This document shows, one piece after another, positions 43,201 to 53,875 of a DNA stretch of 64,000 nucleotides. The translations under genes and the position numbers were made by a program. Source of the DNA: Naematelia aurantialba (Eukaryota; Basidiomycota; Tremellomycetes; Tremellales; Naemateliaceae); assembly GCA_021527695.1 (NCBI GenBank), contig JAKFAO010000002.1, forward strand, positions 616,001 to 680,000. The letters are read 5' to 3'. The notes beneath the pieces were generated by a model. The model was given only the letters and a program-made list of their open reading frames with translations. It was not told where the DNA came from and did no database searches. Position 1 is the first letter of the stretch. Each line of letters opens with the position of its first letter.

Positions 43201-43960
43201 CAAGGGGACGACGAGGGCTCCGGGTGCTGGGTGGTTCCCGCTGCGGTCGAGGTGCTGGAGCTGTCCTCTGAGGGTTGGGGCGACTGGATGCGCGATAACG
43301 GGGACGGCGGAGCGGGATTACGTATGCGTGAGGCTGCTGGCACCGAGATGGGCGGGTGCGGAGGCTGCTGTGGGGGGCTCTTCGATACCAGGGGAGCGGA
43401 GGTGCCGTTGGGTAGAGATGTGGTGCGGAACGACGATTGTCGCACGGTATCGACCTTGGACATGTCAGAGCTCATCTCGGGCCCGACAAGTCCGCCGCCC
43501 AAGAGGATCGTCGACCGTTCCTGATTTTCCTCGCTGGGGCTGGTCGAGACGTATATGTCAGCGAGGCCGAACCTCTGTTTGCAATAACGTCAGCACCTCC
43601 GCGCGGTCAGTACCGACACCGGGGGGGTATCAGAGCGACATGTGATGATGCAGCATGGGACGTGATGGGCGGGACGTGATAATGACAAGCACTCACCTTG
43701 GGATCCACGAGGGAGATCTCTATGGCCCGTGGTGGTGTTGACCGGCGAGCGATGAGTGCGGGCCGGAGGGCAGTAGGCGGGCTCGGCGAAAGTGGAGGCA
43801 ACACCAGTTGTGGCCGCGAGAACGGTGTGCTTCCTTGCCTCGGGGTAGTCGGATACTGAGCGTCCCCCGGCGCGCTGGGCTGTACGCTCGCTGGCTGTGG
43901 AGCCGGGCGATGGATACGAGTGACTGTGCTTGAAGTGGATGATCGAGTCGGGTTGTCCAT
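40201..43960 (-). CDS. UTR1: NAD kinase (ATP-NAD kinase, UTR1-like) with long disordered termini
   Basis: Multi-exon gene producing NADP from NAD and ATP. The N-terminal ~400 residues are Pro/Ser/His-rich and disordered, starting at 43960 ([20 protein letters not shown]) with later exons at about 43550-42790 and 42780-42350. The kinase core follows: [20 protein letters not shown], the GGDG motif in [14 protein letters not shown] (about 42252-42293), [19 protein letters not shown], the NE/D motif as [14 protein letters not shown], and [30 protein letters not shown] and [20 protein letters not shown] close the core. A C-terminal extension of about 250 residues carries a long Asp/Glu run (near 40870-40990), then a last exon of 11 codons ending [11 protein letters not shown] (40234-40201). 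Length is well above the ~530 of yeast Utr1. Confidence 0.92.
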
Positions 43961-44389
43961 CTCACCGAGATCGGTCAGTCACAGCTGGTGCTAATTGGGG
44001 GGGATCGAACAAAGATGTGTGCCCGGGTGGGTCAGAGGGGGTGTCTATAGAGGGAGAATGTCAGACTGGATGGGTATAAGAGCGAGGCAAGTAGGTCGGG
44101 TAGACAGGCGGGGGACAGCGACATGGGATAGAGAGGTAGACAGGGCAGTAGCCTGGTAGCTGTGCAGTAGCGCCGATTGCGTGGCAACAGTCTCCGAGCT
44201 CGGTGGTCTGTACGGTCGGCAGGCTAGCTCGACGTCTCCCGTCTACACGGTCTCGTCTTGGCAGCCCAGGACAGATGCAAGTATTGCCGTCAAGGTAGAC
44301 ATGTTGTCGAGCGACATGCAAGATTCATGCAATGGAGAGAAAGGTGTTGCTGACTGAACACCCGCTGCGCCTTGCAACGCAATGCAGCG
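43961..44389. other. Intergenic, nothing recognised
   Basis: About 430 bp between two tandem minus-strand genes; probable NAD kinase promoter plus 3' flank of the dehydrogenase. Neither a clear TATA nor an open frame of note is present. Confidence 0.4.
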
Positions 44390-45758
44390 CTACAGCGCGA
44401 CAAACGCCGTCTTGCCCACCTCGTTCTTCTCGAAACGGCGGTAAAACTCCTCGGCCTGGTCCCATGTGATGAGGTTCTCGACGAAGCCCTCAAAGACCTG
44501 TCGATGGTCTTGCAGGACTTGGATGGCGCGGGGGAAGAAGGGCCGGACGGAGCATCGACCGAACTGGAAGCGGAGGCTGCTCGCATCAGCTTGCAGCGGC
44601 GATACATTTTCAAAGCTCATCCCAGCAAGGTGACGAGAAAGAGCTCGAGGGGAATTTGAGTCAAGCTCGGAGTGGGACTAGTAAAAGCGTACTTTTTCCC
44701 ATATAGCAGGTCTCCAGAGATGGTGACTGGTTTGCTGTGGACGCCGCCGACGCTGATCACGCCGTATGGCCTGACGAGGTCGATGGCAGTCAAGAGCGCG
44801 CCCTCGTGTCCCACCAGTTCAAGGGCGGCATCAGCGCCTCTTCCGCCCGTCGCGTCCAGCAGAGCCGGGCCAAGCTGCTCCAGCGGCAAGGCGATCGCTC
44901 CGTGTTTCTCGGCAGACTTGAGCCGGTGCGTCTGCAGATCGGTCGCGAACACAGTCTCGAACATGGTAGTCGCCGACGTGATGGCGCAAAGGCCCACCTT
45001 TGGTCAGCCCGCTCGCGTGTAACACGACCTACCGGGCCGCAGCCGACCACGACGCATACTCCTCGTTTCTTCAGTGGCGCAGTCGACGTCTTCTCCTCTG
45101 CGGCCGAGACGGGACTGTCCTCGTCGTCCGCCAGCCGCCGGGCGTTGTATGCCGTGCTGTACCCGGTCGGGAGGATATCAGCCAACATGAGCCCTAGCTC
45201 CTTGGGAAGGCCGGGCGGCATTGCAAAGAGCGAGGCGTCGGCCATGGCGACGCGGAGGTACTCTGCCTGAGCGCCCGGGTACGTCGGAGACCCCAGCAAT
45301 GTAGCAGAAGTACACCGCGCGGTATAGTTTTTGCGGCAGTAGAAGCAGTCGCCTGTGAGTGAATCGTCAACCACACCCCGAGGCAGATTACTGACGGCCT
45401 CACCACACGATAACGAAAATGGGCTAATGACCATGTCGCCCTTCTTCCACTTGCTCACCCCCTCGCCGACCTGCACGACCTCGCCCACCGCTTCGTGGCC
45501 CATGATGAACGGCGGGAACTCGGTCATCTCCGTCCCGCGATAAAAGTGGAGATCAGATCCTATCCAGCGGCAACCCGTCAGCTCACACCAAGGACCAAGT
45601 GCAAGACCAAGAACCGACGTACCGCACAATCCGGACACATGAACCCGGACGATCACGTCTCCATCTTCCTGGATCGTCGGCACAGGCTGCTCCCGCACTG
45701 ATATCTCGTATGGTGCCGACAATACCACCCCGCGCATCGTCTGCGGCAGTTCTGCCAT
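44390..45758 (-). CDS. Zinc-dependent medium-chain dehydrogenase (alcohol/polyol dehydrogenase-like)
   Basis: Five exons: 45758-45623, 45559-45404, 45352-45033, 44997-44693 and 44576-44390, giving 367 residues in frame. Catalytic zinc ligands are visible as Cys in VSGLCGSDLHFYRG and His-Glu in IMGHEAVGEVVQVGEG. The structural-zinc cysteines are CGDCFYCRKNYTARC. The Rossmann segment is VCVVVGCGPVGLCAITSA, followed by GGRGADAALELVGHEGAL and the C-terminal FGRCSVRPFFPRAIQVL. The substrate is unknown: an NAD(P)-linked alcohol or polyol oxidoreductase is likely. The frame is open upstream of 45758 with an earlier ATG, but MAELPQTMRGVVL is the normal family start. Confidence 0.9.
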
Positions 45759-46138
45759 GCTGCTCGACTGCTGAGTGCTCGACACTTGGACGACTGTTCG
45801 AGTACTTGCCGTATATTCGGGTTGATCCGACGAAAGCCACGTGGTTATCACGTTGTGTTGCTGATCCTCTTCTATGCATCTCAGCTTCCTATGCATTGAA
45901 GCTGTTGTCGCTCATCACTCCAGCCATCCGCATCGCATCCCGGCATGCTGGCAGCGACGTAGGCTCTCGACAGTGAGAATGGAGCATACAGAATGACGAG
46001 AGGTGACTATCCACGGTGACATCACGTGATCTCTCTCGACGTCACTACTTGCTACGCAGGCAGAGAATGCTCTCACTTCTTCTCTACCAGCCAGCTCCTT
46101 GCATGCTGTCTGGTATACCACGTACTGTCATCTCCAGA
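45759..46138. promoter_or_regulatory. Divergent region dehydrogenase / malic enzyme
   Basis: About 380 bp between divergent starts. The last ~120 bp are in frame with the malic enzyme and include ATGs at 46016 and 46067, so part may be coding. A CACGTG/TCACGTGAT palindrome lies at 46022-46030. Confidence 0.45.
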
Positions 46139-49100
46139 ATGTCCACGGCCGCGCGACCGGGACCTGTCAAAATCGGCCTCAGAGGCCCTGGCATCCTCAA
46201 CAACCCACGCTTCAACAAGGGCAGCGCCTTCAGCCGGGAAGAACGCGACGCGTTTGGACTGCGTGGCCGACTGCCCTATGCGTGAGCTGCTGCCTGTTCC
46301 GAGTTGGCATGAGAGGAAGAGAAGTAGGGAGTCAGAGGACAGCTGATCAAGACAGGGTCGACACGCTCAAGGACCAGGTCGATAGGGCGTACCAGCAGTT
46401 CTCTGATCGGTCAAACGCGCTGGCCAAAAACTCGTTCTTGCAAAGCATGAAGTGTGAGCCATCTGCCTTGCGCCTGGCTCCCCTGGCCATTGAATCCGTA
46501 TAAATATGTCAGAGGCTCTTCGGGACAATCTGGACGCTCTATCACTAGGGCAACTCCCGCCCGCCAACCACCTCGACCACCCCTACAGCGCACGTGCAGC
46601 TTCACTCGTATCAGCTACATGCGTAGATGCGTGCAGATTCTCAAGCTGGAACTGACTATGACGCAGCTCAAAACTGGGTCCTCTACTACTCTCTACTTCA
46701 GCGCAACCTCACCGAGATGTTTCCAATCGTCTACACCCCCACAGAAGCCGACGCCATCGCGCAGTACTCTCACCTGTTCCGGCGGAGCGAGGGGCTGTAT
46801 CTCTCACCGCCTTATATCGATACGATGGAGGAGGATTTCTTAGATGCCTGCGAGGGGAGGAAGTTGGACCTGGTATGTAGTGTTCCTTGTCGGCTATCAA
46901 CACTCTCCACCCCACCCCTGCGGCGCCCTGGCTCCTTGCCTCGGGGTCCTGTCCCTCCATTCATACCGCCGTCCACGCGCCTTTCATCACCGGACAATGA
47001 CTACGGTCGTCCTGACATTGTGTTAGATTGTCGTCTCAGACGCAGAAGCCATCCTGGGTATTGGCGACCAGGGATCCGGGGGTATCGGCATCTCCTCCGC
47101 CAAGGCAGTCATCTATACCCTCGCAGCTGGGGTCGAGTACGTATCTTCTTCCTCTATACCCTCTTAGCTTGAATGATGGCAACACTCATACCAGTAGCCC
47201 GGCATTGGCTCTCCCTGTGACTCTAGATGTGGGGACCAACAACCAAGATCTGCTCAACGACCAGCTCTACATCGTACGTGACTCGTGTCTCCGTCTTCTT
47301 CGTATCACAACGGGCTCCTGGGCTGTCTCTTCACAAGACTCTTACTGTTTCATCCCCAGCATCATGACGAGCATACAGGGTTATCGAGAGAAGCGGCTCC
47401 GCGGGAAGGGCTACGACGAATTCGTAGACAAGTTTGTTGCGCTGGTCAAGAAACACCAGCCACAGTGTCTGTTACACTTTGAGGATTTTGTGCGTGACGC
47501 AGCTTGCGCAGCTGTAGACGAACACTCATCGTGCACAGGGAGTGTCGAACGCCCAGCGGCTATTGGCAAAGTATCGGTTAGTGTCACCGATGTCCAGTGG
47601 TTATGGCTAAACAAGATAGGAACCAGCATTCGATCGTATGTCAGACTGCTATGCCTACGGATACACCTGACGATCTCTTAGTTCAACGACGACATTCAAG
47701 GTACTGGCGCCGTAACTGTGCGTCCGTCTGGCTGGCACCAGTGTCGGAATTGATGATCCCAGCTGGCTGCACTACAAGCAGCCATTTCCGTGACGAAGTC
47801 AAAGGTGCGCCCTGTCCAATCTGATCACCATGTGGGCTTAATCTCCGTAGATCGAGGACCAAAGAATCATAATCTACGGCTCTGGGTCGGCCGGACTGGG
47901 CATCGCAAGGCAGCTGCGCGACGCCATGCGGCTCTCTTCGTCGTCTCTGTCCGACGATGAGTCCGGAAAGAAATTCTGGCTCATCGACAAGCACGGCTTG
48001 ATCAAGAAGTCTCTCGGAGACAAGATTCGCGACGAGATAGAACCGGCTTTCATCCGAGACGAGCAAGAGTGGGGAGATGGAGAGACTGGGTTGCTCGAGG
48101 TCGTGAGAAGAGCGAAACCTACTGTCCTTATCGGCACCAGCACCCATCCCGGTGCATTCACGGAAGAGGTAGTATGTGTCATGGCTGTTCTTGGGTTATT
48201 GCCGGCTCTTGGTCAGAGCTGACTCTTACAAGATCAAGGAGATGTCGAAGCATGTCGATCGACCAATAGTTTTCCCTGTACGTCTGTCGGACCCGTATGT
48301 GGGATGTCGGGAGAATAGGGCTGACGGTGTTCAGTTGAGCAACCCTACGCGGTTGTGCGAGGTCCAGTGAGTATCCTGCAGTGGTGGTGCGGCGCAACTC
48401 ACAGCCCATCGCAGGCCGAAAGACGCCAACGAGTGGTCGGGCGGCAAGGCACTTATGGCCACTGGCTCGCCGTTCGATCCGGTCGAAATCCCGAACTCGA
48501 AGAAGAAGTATATCATTGCCGAGTGCAACAACGTGAGTTAGATTCCGCCAACTACTCCCTTCCCCTCACTCCGACCAAGCAGGCGCAGTTATTGCTCGCG
48601 TTCCGCCTCATCCGTGCCCCAGTGCTTGGGGCAAGCTAACAAAAACAGGCATTGATATATCCCGGGCTGGGACTCGGCACGATCCTGTCACGGGCGCGAG
48701 TCATGACGGACAAGATGATTGTGGCTGGGGCGAAACGGCTTTCCGAGCTCGCTCCGGCGTTGAAAGACGCGGACGAGTCGCTGTTGCCTGATTTCGGCGG
48801 TACGTGATCTCGCGGCGTCGTATCAGCATTCTCCGGCAGCATCTTTAAGCACGACTCTAGCTGCATCAGCTCTCTGCAGGCCTCCCTGGCCGTGATCTCT
48901 GGCAAGAGTATTTGTCTTGCATTGTATCAGGCATGGGGCACTGCTGCGTGTGAAGCAGGTCTAGCCGCTGACGAACGCAGACGCCGCCAGAGTCAACTTT
49001 GAGGTGGCGCTGGCCGTGATTGATCAGGCAGTAGACGAGGGTGTGGCAGAGGCCGACGTGCCGCCCCCCGAGGAGCGGCGCGAGTGGGCAGAAGCGAGGC

Positions 49101-49153
49101 GGTGGAGGGCCGAGTACGCGGCGTTCGAGTACGACCCGGAGGGGTTGACGTAG
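46139..49153 (+). CDS. MAE1: NAD(P)-dependent malic enzyme
   Basis: Many-exon gene (about a dozen exons) oxidatively decarboxylating malate to pyruvate. Recognised order: [53 protein letters not shown], the catalytic-Tyr motif [54 protein letters not shown] and [16 protein letters not shown] (metal-binding Glu/Asp residues), [62 protein letters not shown] and [21 protein letters not shown] second start at 46067 in the same frame would add a mitochondrial-type presequence (MLSLLLYQPAPCMLSGIPRT). The start used decides between mitochondria and cytosol. The stop is at 49151-49153. Confidence 0.92.
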
Positions 49154-49598
49154 CGAGCGTAGCGGTGCGCGTGTGGGCGGGGGGATGATGCATATACCGG
49201 TCGTTGAGAGTGCGTAGAGCGGCTGCAGGAGGCAGACATACATACATATACACATACATACAGACAGACATACAGACAGACAGACAGACAGAAGTAAATG
49301 ACGTCGAAGTCTAGGAAAAGCCAATCGGAAATTTCAGAATCCCAGTGTCCAGTCGTCGTTGGTCGTCCAACTCTCACAGCTCTCATCCCAGACCCCACTG
49401 TTCAACTAGACACAGGCGAGCGATATCGCCATCGCCAGCATCAGCACAGCGGATCCAAGATCTCAGACTGGAGCCACAGCTTCAGGAGGACCAGGGAGAG
49501 CGCAAGTCGCAGGTGACAAGCCCGGTCGAGCGTACAGAACGTCGAGCGTCGAGCGTAAGATTCGAGAACGTTAGCGTCGAGCGTTCACGGGTAGAGCG
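49154..49598. other. Intergenic with CAGA/TACA run
   Basis: About 445 bp between two + strand genes, with a CATACA/CAGACAGA microsatellite at 49240-49293. No gene. Confidence 0.5.
49240..49293. repeat. CATACA / CAGA microsatellite
   Basis: Short tandem run grading from ACATACAT units into CAGACAGA units, downstream of the malic enzyme stop. Confidence 0.9.
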
Positions 49599-50729
49599 AT
49601 GCCAGACAAACAGCTGGTCGTGTTCGACTTTGACTGGTCGTTTGTCGACCAAGATACCGACCGATGGGTGTTCGAGGTGCTGTCGACGCCGCATCGGCGC
49701 TTGTTGCAGGACCGGAAGAGCGGCGCCACGGGGGTGCAGTGCACGCCTGATGTGGTGTGAGTCGGGCGTGGTGTCCTCTACTTCTGCTGCTGTGACTTCT
49801 GGTGCTGTTACCTCTGCTGCTGTGCCTCTGCCACCGCACCAGCGGCCAAGCTCACACGGCACAGCGACCAGACGATGGGCGACCTCGCCGAAGCCGGCTT
49901 CACCAGAGACGATGTCCTTGGGGCGCTACGGATCCTCCCCCTGGTCAGTGCCTAGACGTCTCTCCATACGCGCAATGAAGGCGCATGGGATGCAGACGCC
50001 ACGAGACGGGCGCTGACGAGTCCGACCTTTAGCATCCAGCGATGAAGCGCGCCGTGCTGGGGCTCAAGGACCGCCGGCCTGAGACGGTGTTTATCTGCAT
50101 TTCAAACTCGAACGAGGTGTACATCCAGACGGTCCTCGAGGTGAGTACGGGAGATTTTACTCGACGACCCAGCCCTTAGCCGCGCTGAGCGCGCAGGAAC
50201 ACGGCCTCACCGGCCTCTTCGACACGGTGATCACCAACCCCGCGGCGTGGTCGTCCGCCGCCCCGAACAGGCTGCACGTCGGCCGGCGGCTGCCCGCCTC
50301 GGCCGCGCCGCACGGGTGCACCGTCGGCTGCCTGGCCAACATGTGCAAGGGCGACGAGCTGGACGCCTACGTCGCGGCGCATGGCGGGCGCGACGCGTTC
50401 CAGCGCATCACGTACGTCGGCGACGGCGGTAACGACTTTTGCCCGCTGCTCCGGATGCGCAAGGGCGACTGGGCGTGCGTCCGGACGCCAGGGTACGAGC
50501 TCGAGGAGCGGATACGCAACGAGGGCGACAAGTGTGGCTTGCAGGTCGACGTCAAGCTCTGGGACCAGGCGTGGCGGATCGACGAGTGAGCCTCATCCCT
50601 GCTTGTCTCTGTACTTCTTCCCCTCTGCATCTTGACCCTCTGTGTCTGCCTCTGTCCTCTCCCCTATCTGCTTGCAGAGGCAACTGACAAGCACTAATAC
50701 TGCCACACAGGTACTTTCAACAACTGTAG
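49599..50729 (+). CDS. HAD-family phosphatase of the PHOSPHO1/PHOSPHO2 type
   Basis: Five exons: 49599-49754, 49851-49943, 50033-50140, 50197-50585 and 50711-50729, giving 254 residues in frame. HAD motif I is VVFDFDWSFVDQDTDRW (nucleophile Asp and +2 Asp), motif II lies in ETVFICISNSNEVYI, and motif III is ITYVGDGGNDFCPLLRMRKG. The ILPLHPAMKRAVLGLK segment and GCTVGCLANMCKGDEL are typical of PHOSPHO-type enzymes, which hydrolyse phosphocholine/phosphoethanolamine or pyridoxal phosphate. Which substrate applies cannot be read from sequence. The last coding exon is only 19 bp (EYFQQL, stop). The exon-1 donor is GTGTGA; the acceptor CCAAG follows a CTC codon that restores frame. Confidence 0.87.
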
Positions 50730-51062
50730 TTGCTTTCAACCACACCGATAGTCACCACAACCGTCAGCAACAGCGGGCTTGCGCCGTCGCACAGATGAAA
50801 GCACACCCAGCCGCCAGACGCGTAGAGTAGACTAGTACAGTAGTGCATATCTCGTCGCCATGCAATGGTACACCGGCCTCTGTACCGGCCTCTGTCCGCA
50901 CCCAGGGCTCCTGACTTGCGCTGCCACCCGCCCGGCTGTGGGCCCTGTGCATCTCCAACACAGCCAGAGTCGATACAGCAGAGTCGACACAGCCAGAGTC
51001 GACACAGCAGCATCACACAGTCTCTCTCCCAGCTGCCCAGCCCGTTCCCAGCTCCGTGGCCG
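50730..51062. other. Convergent intergenic region
   Basis: About 330 bp between convergent 3' ends. It contains a three-fold CACAGCCAGAGTCGA-type repeat at about 50958-51008. No gene. Confidence 0.5.
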
Positions 51063-51992
51063 CTACAGCCGGTACCCCCCGTTCGGCCGCGCCTGATCGT
51101 GAATCGCACTCCAGATCCCACGCGCCGCCTCGCCGCCTGGCCCCGCCTCGACCTGGATCCGCCGGATGTGCTTGATCTTGGCGCCCGACGAGTTGAGCAG
51201 GAGGTTTACCTGGGCGTGTCAGCATTGCGATAGTGTCGGAAGACGTGAAGCTTGAGTTCCGCGGGCAGGTCATCAAAGAGCGAAGAGGCCGGACAGGCGG
51301 AGTCAAAAGAATCACAGTGAACGAGTGCCAGTCGTGCCTCTGAGAGAGTCGGAGACGACTGGAGAGGGAGAGAGATAGAGGAAGGGTGGTAGGGGGGAGG
51401 AGGAAGGGATAGATGAGAGACTGTACCTTTTGAGCGACCTGATTGTGTTCCATCCGGTTCACGCAGATGACCTTGTCACGCCCATTCACTGCTCGGGTCA
51501 GCTCCGATTCCAAGTGGCAGAAAGACAGACGGCTCAGGCAGCAGGAGGGAGTCACCGGAGCGTAAGGGGGAACACAGGGCCGACTAACCGTAATGTCCCC
51601 GCAACAACGCCGCCTCTCCGCGCTTGGTCTTTCGCACCACCACCTCGACCTCGGGGTTCTCTCTGGCCATCGGGATGAGGTTGTGCTTGATGTATGTTCT
51701 GTCACTGTCAGCGCGGAGGACAAGGGAAGAACGCAATGCCGCCTCGGATGGACATTGAAGAACAGAGAACGACAGAGGGAGCTGGAGGTGGAGAGGGCGA
51801 GGGGTGAGTCAGAGATATAGTATGGAGTGTAACGGGCAGCGAGTCAGAGCACACATACCGGATCCCCTCGTGTCGGAACTGGTACGGGTCATAGTCAAAG
51901 ATGAGCTTGCGGAGCGGGGTGAGAAAGTGTCTGAAGCCGGGAACTGGCACCGTCATCGGCGCCATGATCTTCCCAGGCAGTAGTCGAGGCAT
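51063..51992 (-). CDS. MRPL51: Mitochondrial large-subunit ribosomal protein mL43 (MRPL51)
   Basis: Four exons: 51992-51859, 51698-51589, 51488-51427 and 51209-51063, giving 150 residues. The L51/S25/CI-B8 thioredoxin-like domain is clear: GFRHFLTPLRKLIFDYDPYQ, TYIKHNLIPMARENPEVEVV, VRKTKRGEAALLRGHYVNGR, DKVICVNRMEHNQVAQKVNL. The C-terminal tail (SGAKIKHIRRIQVEAGPGGE ... GIWSAIHD) matches fungal MRPL51-type proteins. It is a component of the mitochondrial 54S/39S subunit. Start MPRLLPGKIMAPM is the first ATG after an unrelated region. It lies head-to-tail with the second mitoribosomal gene (uL29m), 264 bp away on the same strand. Confidence 0.92.
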
Positions 51993-52255
51993 TGCTGCTG
52001 CTCGCTGCTCGATGTTCGCTGTTCGCTGCTCAGTCTGATAAATGCAAAACGACAACCTCGGCGCTTCGGGACGATGGATTCGTGACTTTCTCGGAGAAAT
52101 TGGAGAAATTCCCAGCCAGTTATTGTATTGTGTCTTATACGCCGTATGTGTATACTCGTACATGTGCAGTGTGCAAGAAAGATGTCGATGCATGCATAGC
52201 CGTGATCTGTGCAATGGAAAGACGGGACAAGGCCGCAAGAGAGGTAAGACCACGG

Positions 52256-53552
52256 TCATTCAATTCGCTTGACTTGACCATCCTCATCAATGTCCACGCC
52301 CTCCACAAACTCCGCAGCCTCGTCTCCGCCTCCAAAGCCCTCGTCGCGCGCCTCTACCTCCGCCTCGTTCACGTCGTCTTCCTCTACCGCGGCCGCTCGC
52401 AGCTTCTTCCGATCTCTCCATAGCTTCGGCACGCTCCTGACTATCTTGTTATAGTCCGGTCGTTCTGCCAGAGGCACCCGAATGGCCATCTGCGTGCCTC
52501 TAGGATCCGACCACTCGGGCGCAGCCGCCACCCGTACTGGCTTGGGCAGGGGACGTCCCTCGGCGATCGCAGCTGCTGTCTCGCGCTCGGACTCGGCGGC
52601 CTTTTCGCGCTCGATCCTGTCCCAGTGCGGGCCGGTAGCAGCCAACAACGCCAGCCGCCGCTCGTTCAGCACGAGCTTTATCCGCGCCATGGCTACCCGC
52701 ACCTGAGCGCCGTGTCAGCTACTCAATCTCGCAGTCGCGCGGCGGAGAGCTGCAGAAACAGAAGAGGGAAAGCTGGATACTCGAGGCTCACTTTGCGCAA
52801 GCGCGGCACGATCATGTCCTTGTCGTATCCCGTTGGGACCTCGACCCGTCGCCGTTCTAGCTTCTGCGTCTCCAAGACGTTCCGTTCCTTCAACAGCACG
52901 TACCACAAGACGTGGAGGTCTGCGAATGACTTTGCCCGAAGCTCAGAAATCAACCACGACCGTCCTGAACTCGCATCAGAAAGTTCAGGCAGCACTGAAC
53001 GAGTAAGACAGACATACCAGACAAGTTGTCTTTGTCTCGCAAATTCAGTGAATCGCCCATACGAGGCGCCTTCTGACCGGCGACGGGGAGCGCTTCTTTA
53101 GCCTCTTCAGTGAGATGGAAAAACTGCCAGAGCCGATGGGCAGGCTGTCTCCGCTCCTTGACGGTGTCGAGGTACTCTTGCGGTGGGGGATAGGTCGGCG
53201 GCTCAGGGTAGCCCGAAGGCAGGTTGACCGGGATGGTACGGGGAGGGCGGTGGAGGATGGGCTTTCCGTGGACCGTGTAGTCTCGAAGTTCGGGGGGGTC
53301 AAGAGCTGGCGTGACATGACGTCGATTGCGGCGGGGGATGAAGCCTGCATGCTGCAATAGACCTCTTGACAGGCCGGCAGACACGTCGGGCTGAGGTGGA
53401 TGTCGAGAATCAGGTTTCAATGCGTTGATTGCGGTCGACACAGATCCCCCAGTAGCTGGGGGGACTTTGCCGGCCCCGCCAAGTCCAGGAAAGGGGACCC
53501 TGCGGCCTCCCGTATGCATCCCTCTTGTGGCTATGCGGACGTGGGACGCCAT
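52256..53552 (-). CDS. MRPL4: Mitochondrial ribosomal protein uL29m (MRPL4 / L47)
   Basis: Three exons: 53552-53018, 52964-52792 and 52702-52256, giving 384 residues in frame. The N-terminus ([20 protein letters not shown]) is a mitochondrial presequence. The L29/L47 signature spans the exon 1-2 junction: [50 protein letters not shown] and [20 protein letters not shown]. The C-terminal ~110 residues are Ala/Glu/Arg-rich and end with an acidic [20 protein letters not shown]. uL29m sits near the mitoribosome exit tunnel. It diverges from CCT6 across 323 bp. Confidence 0.92.
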
Positions 53553-53875
53553 GGCGGGATCGATGGGCTGCGCTGGCTAGACGATGCTACAAAGAGAAAC
53601 TCGATGCTGGCCTGCCTCGAAATGGTCGATGCTCTGGGATAAAAACGAAAGAAATCTGGGAAAATAATATCCCCCCTTATATGTGGTGGCCCCTCGCGCT
53701 CTGTACGCGTATTTCGAATTTCGGATCGCTGAGAGACGTCTAGGTGTCCACTTGCACTGCCGACACAGACGCTACTGCTCGACTGCTCGATCCCAGCTGC
53801 CAGACGAGGAACAAGCAGACGTAGGATCAAAAGAGCTGGAAAAAAGCAACTCGACGGCACCTCTTTCACCTCGTC
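53553..53875. promoter_or_regulatory. Divergent promoter uL29m / CCT6
   Basis: 323 bp between divergent starts; contains AATATCCCCCCTTATATG at about 53667-53684. No gene. Confidence 0.4.
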
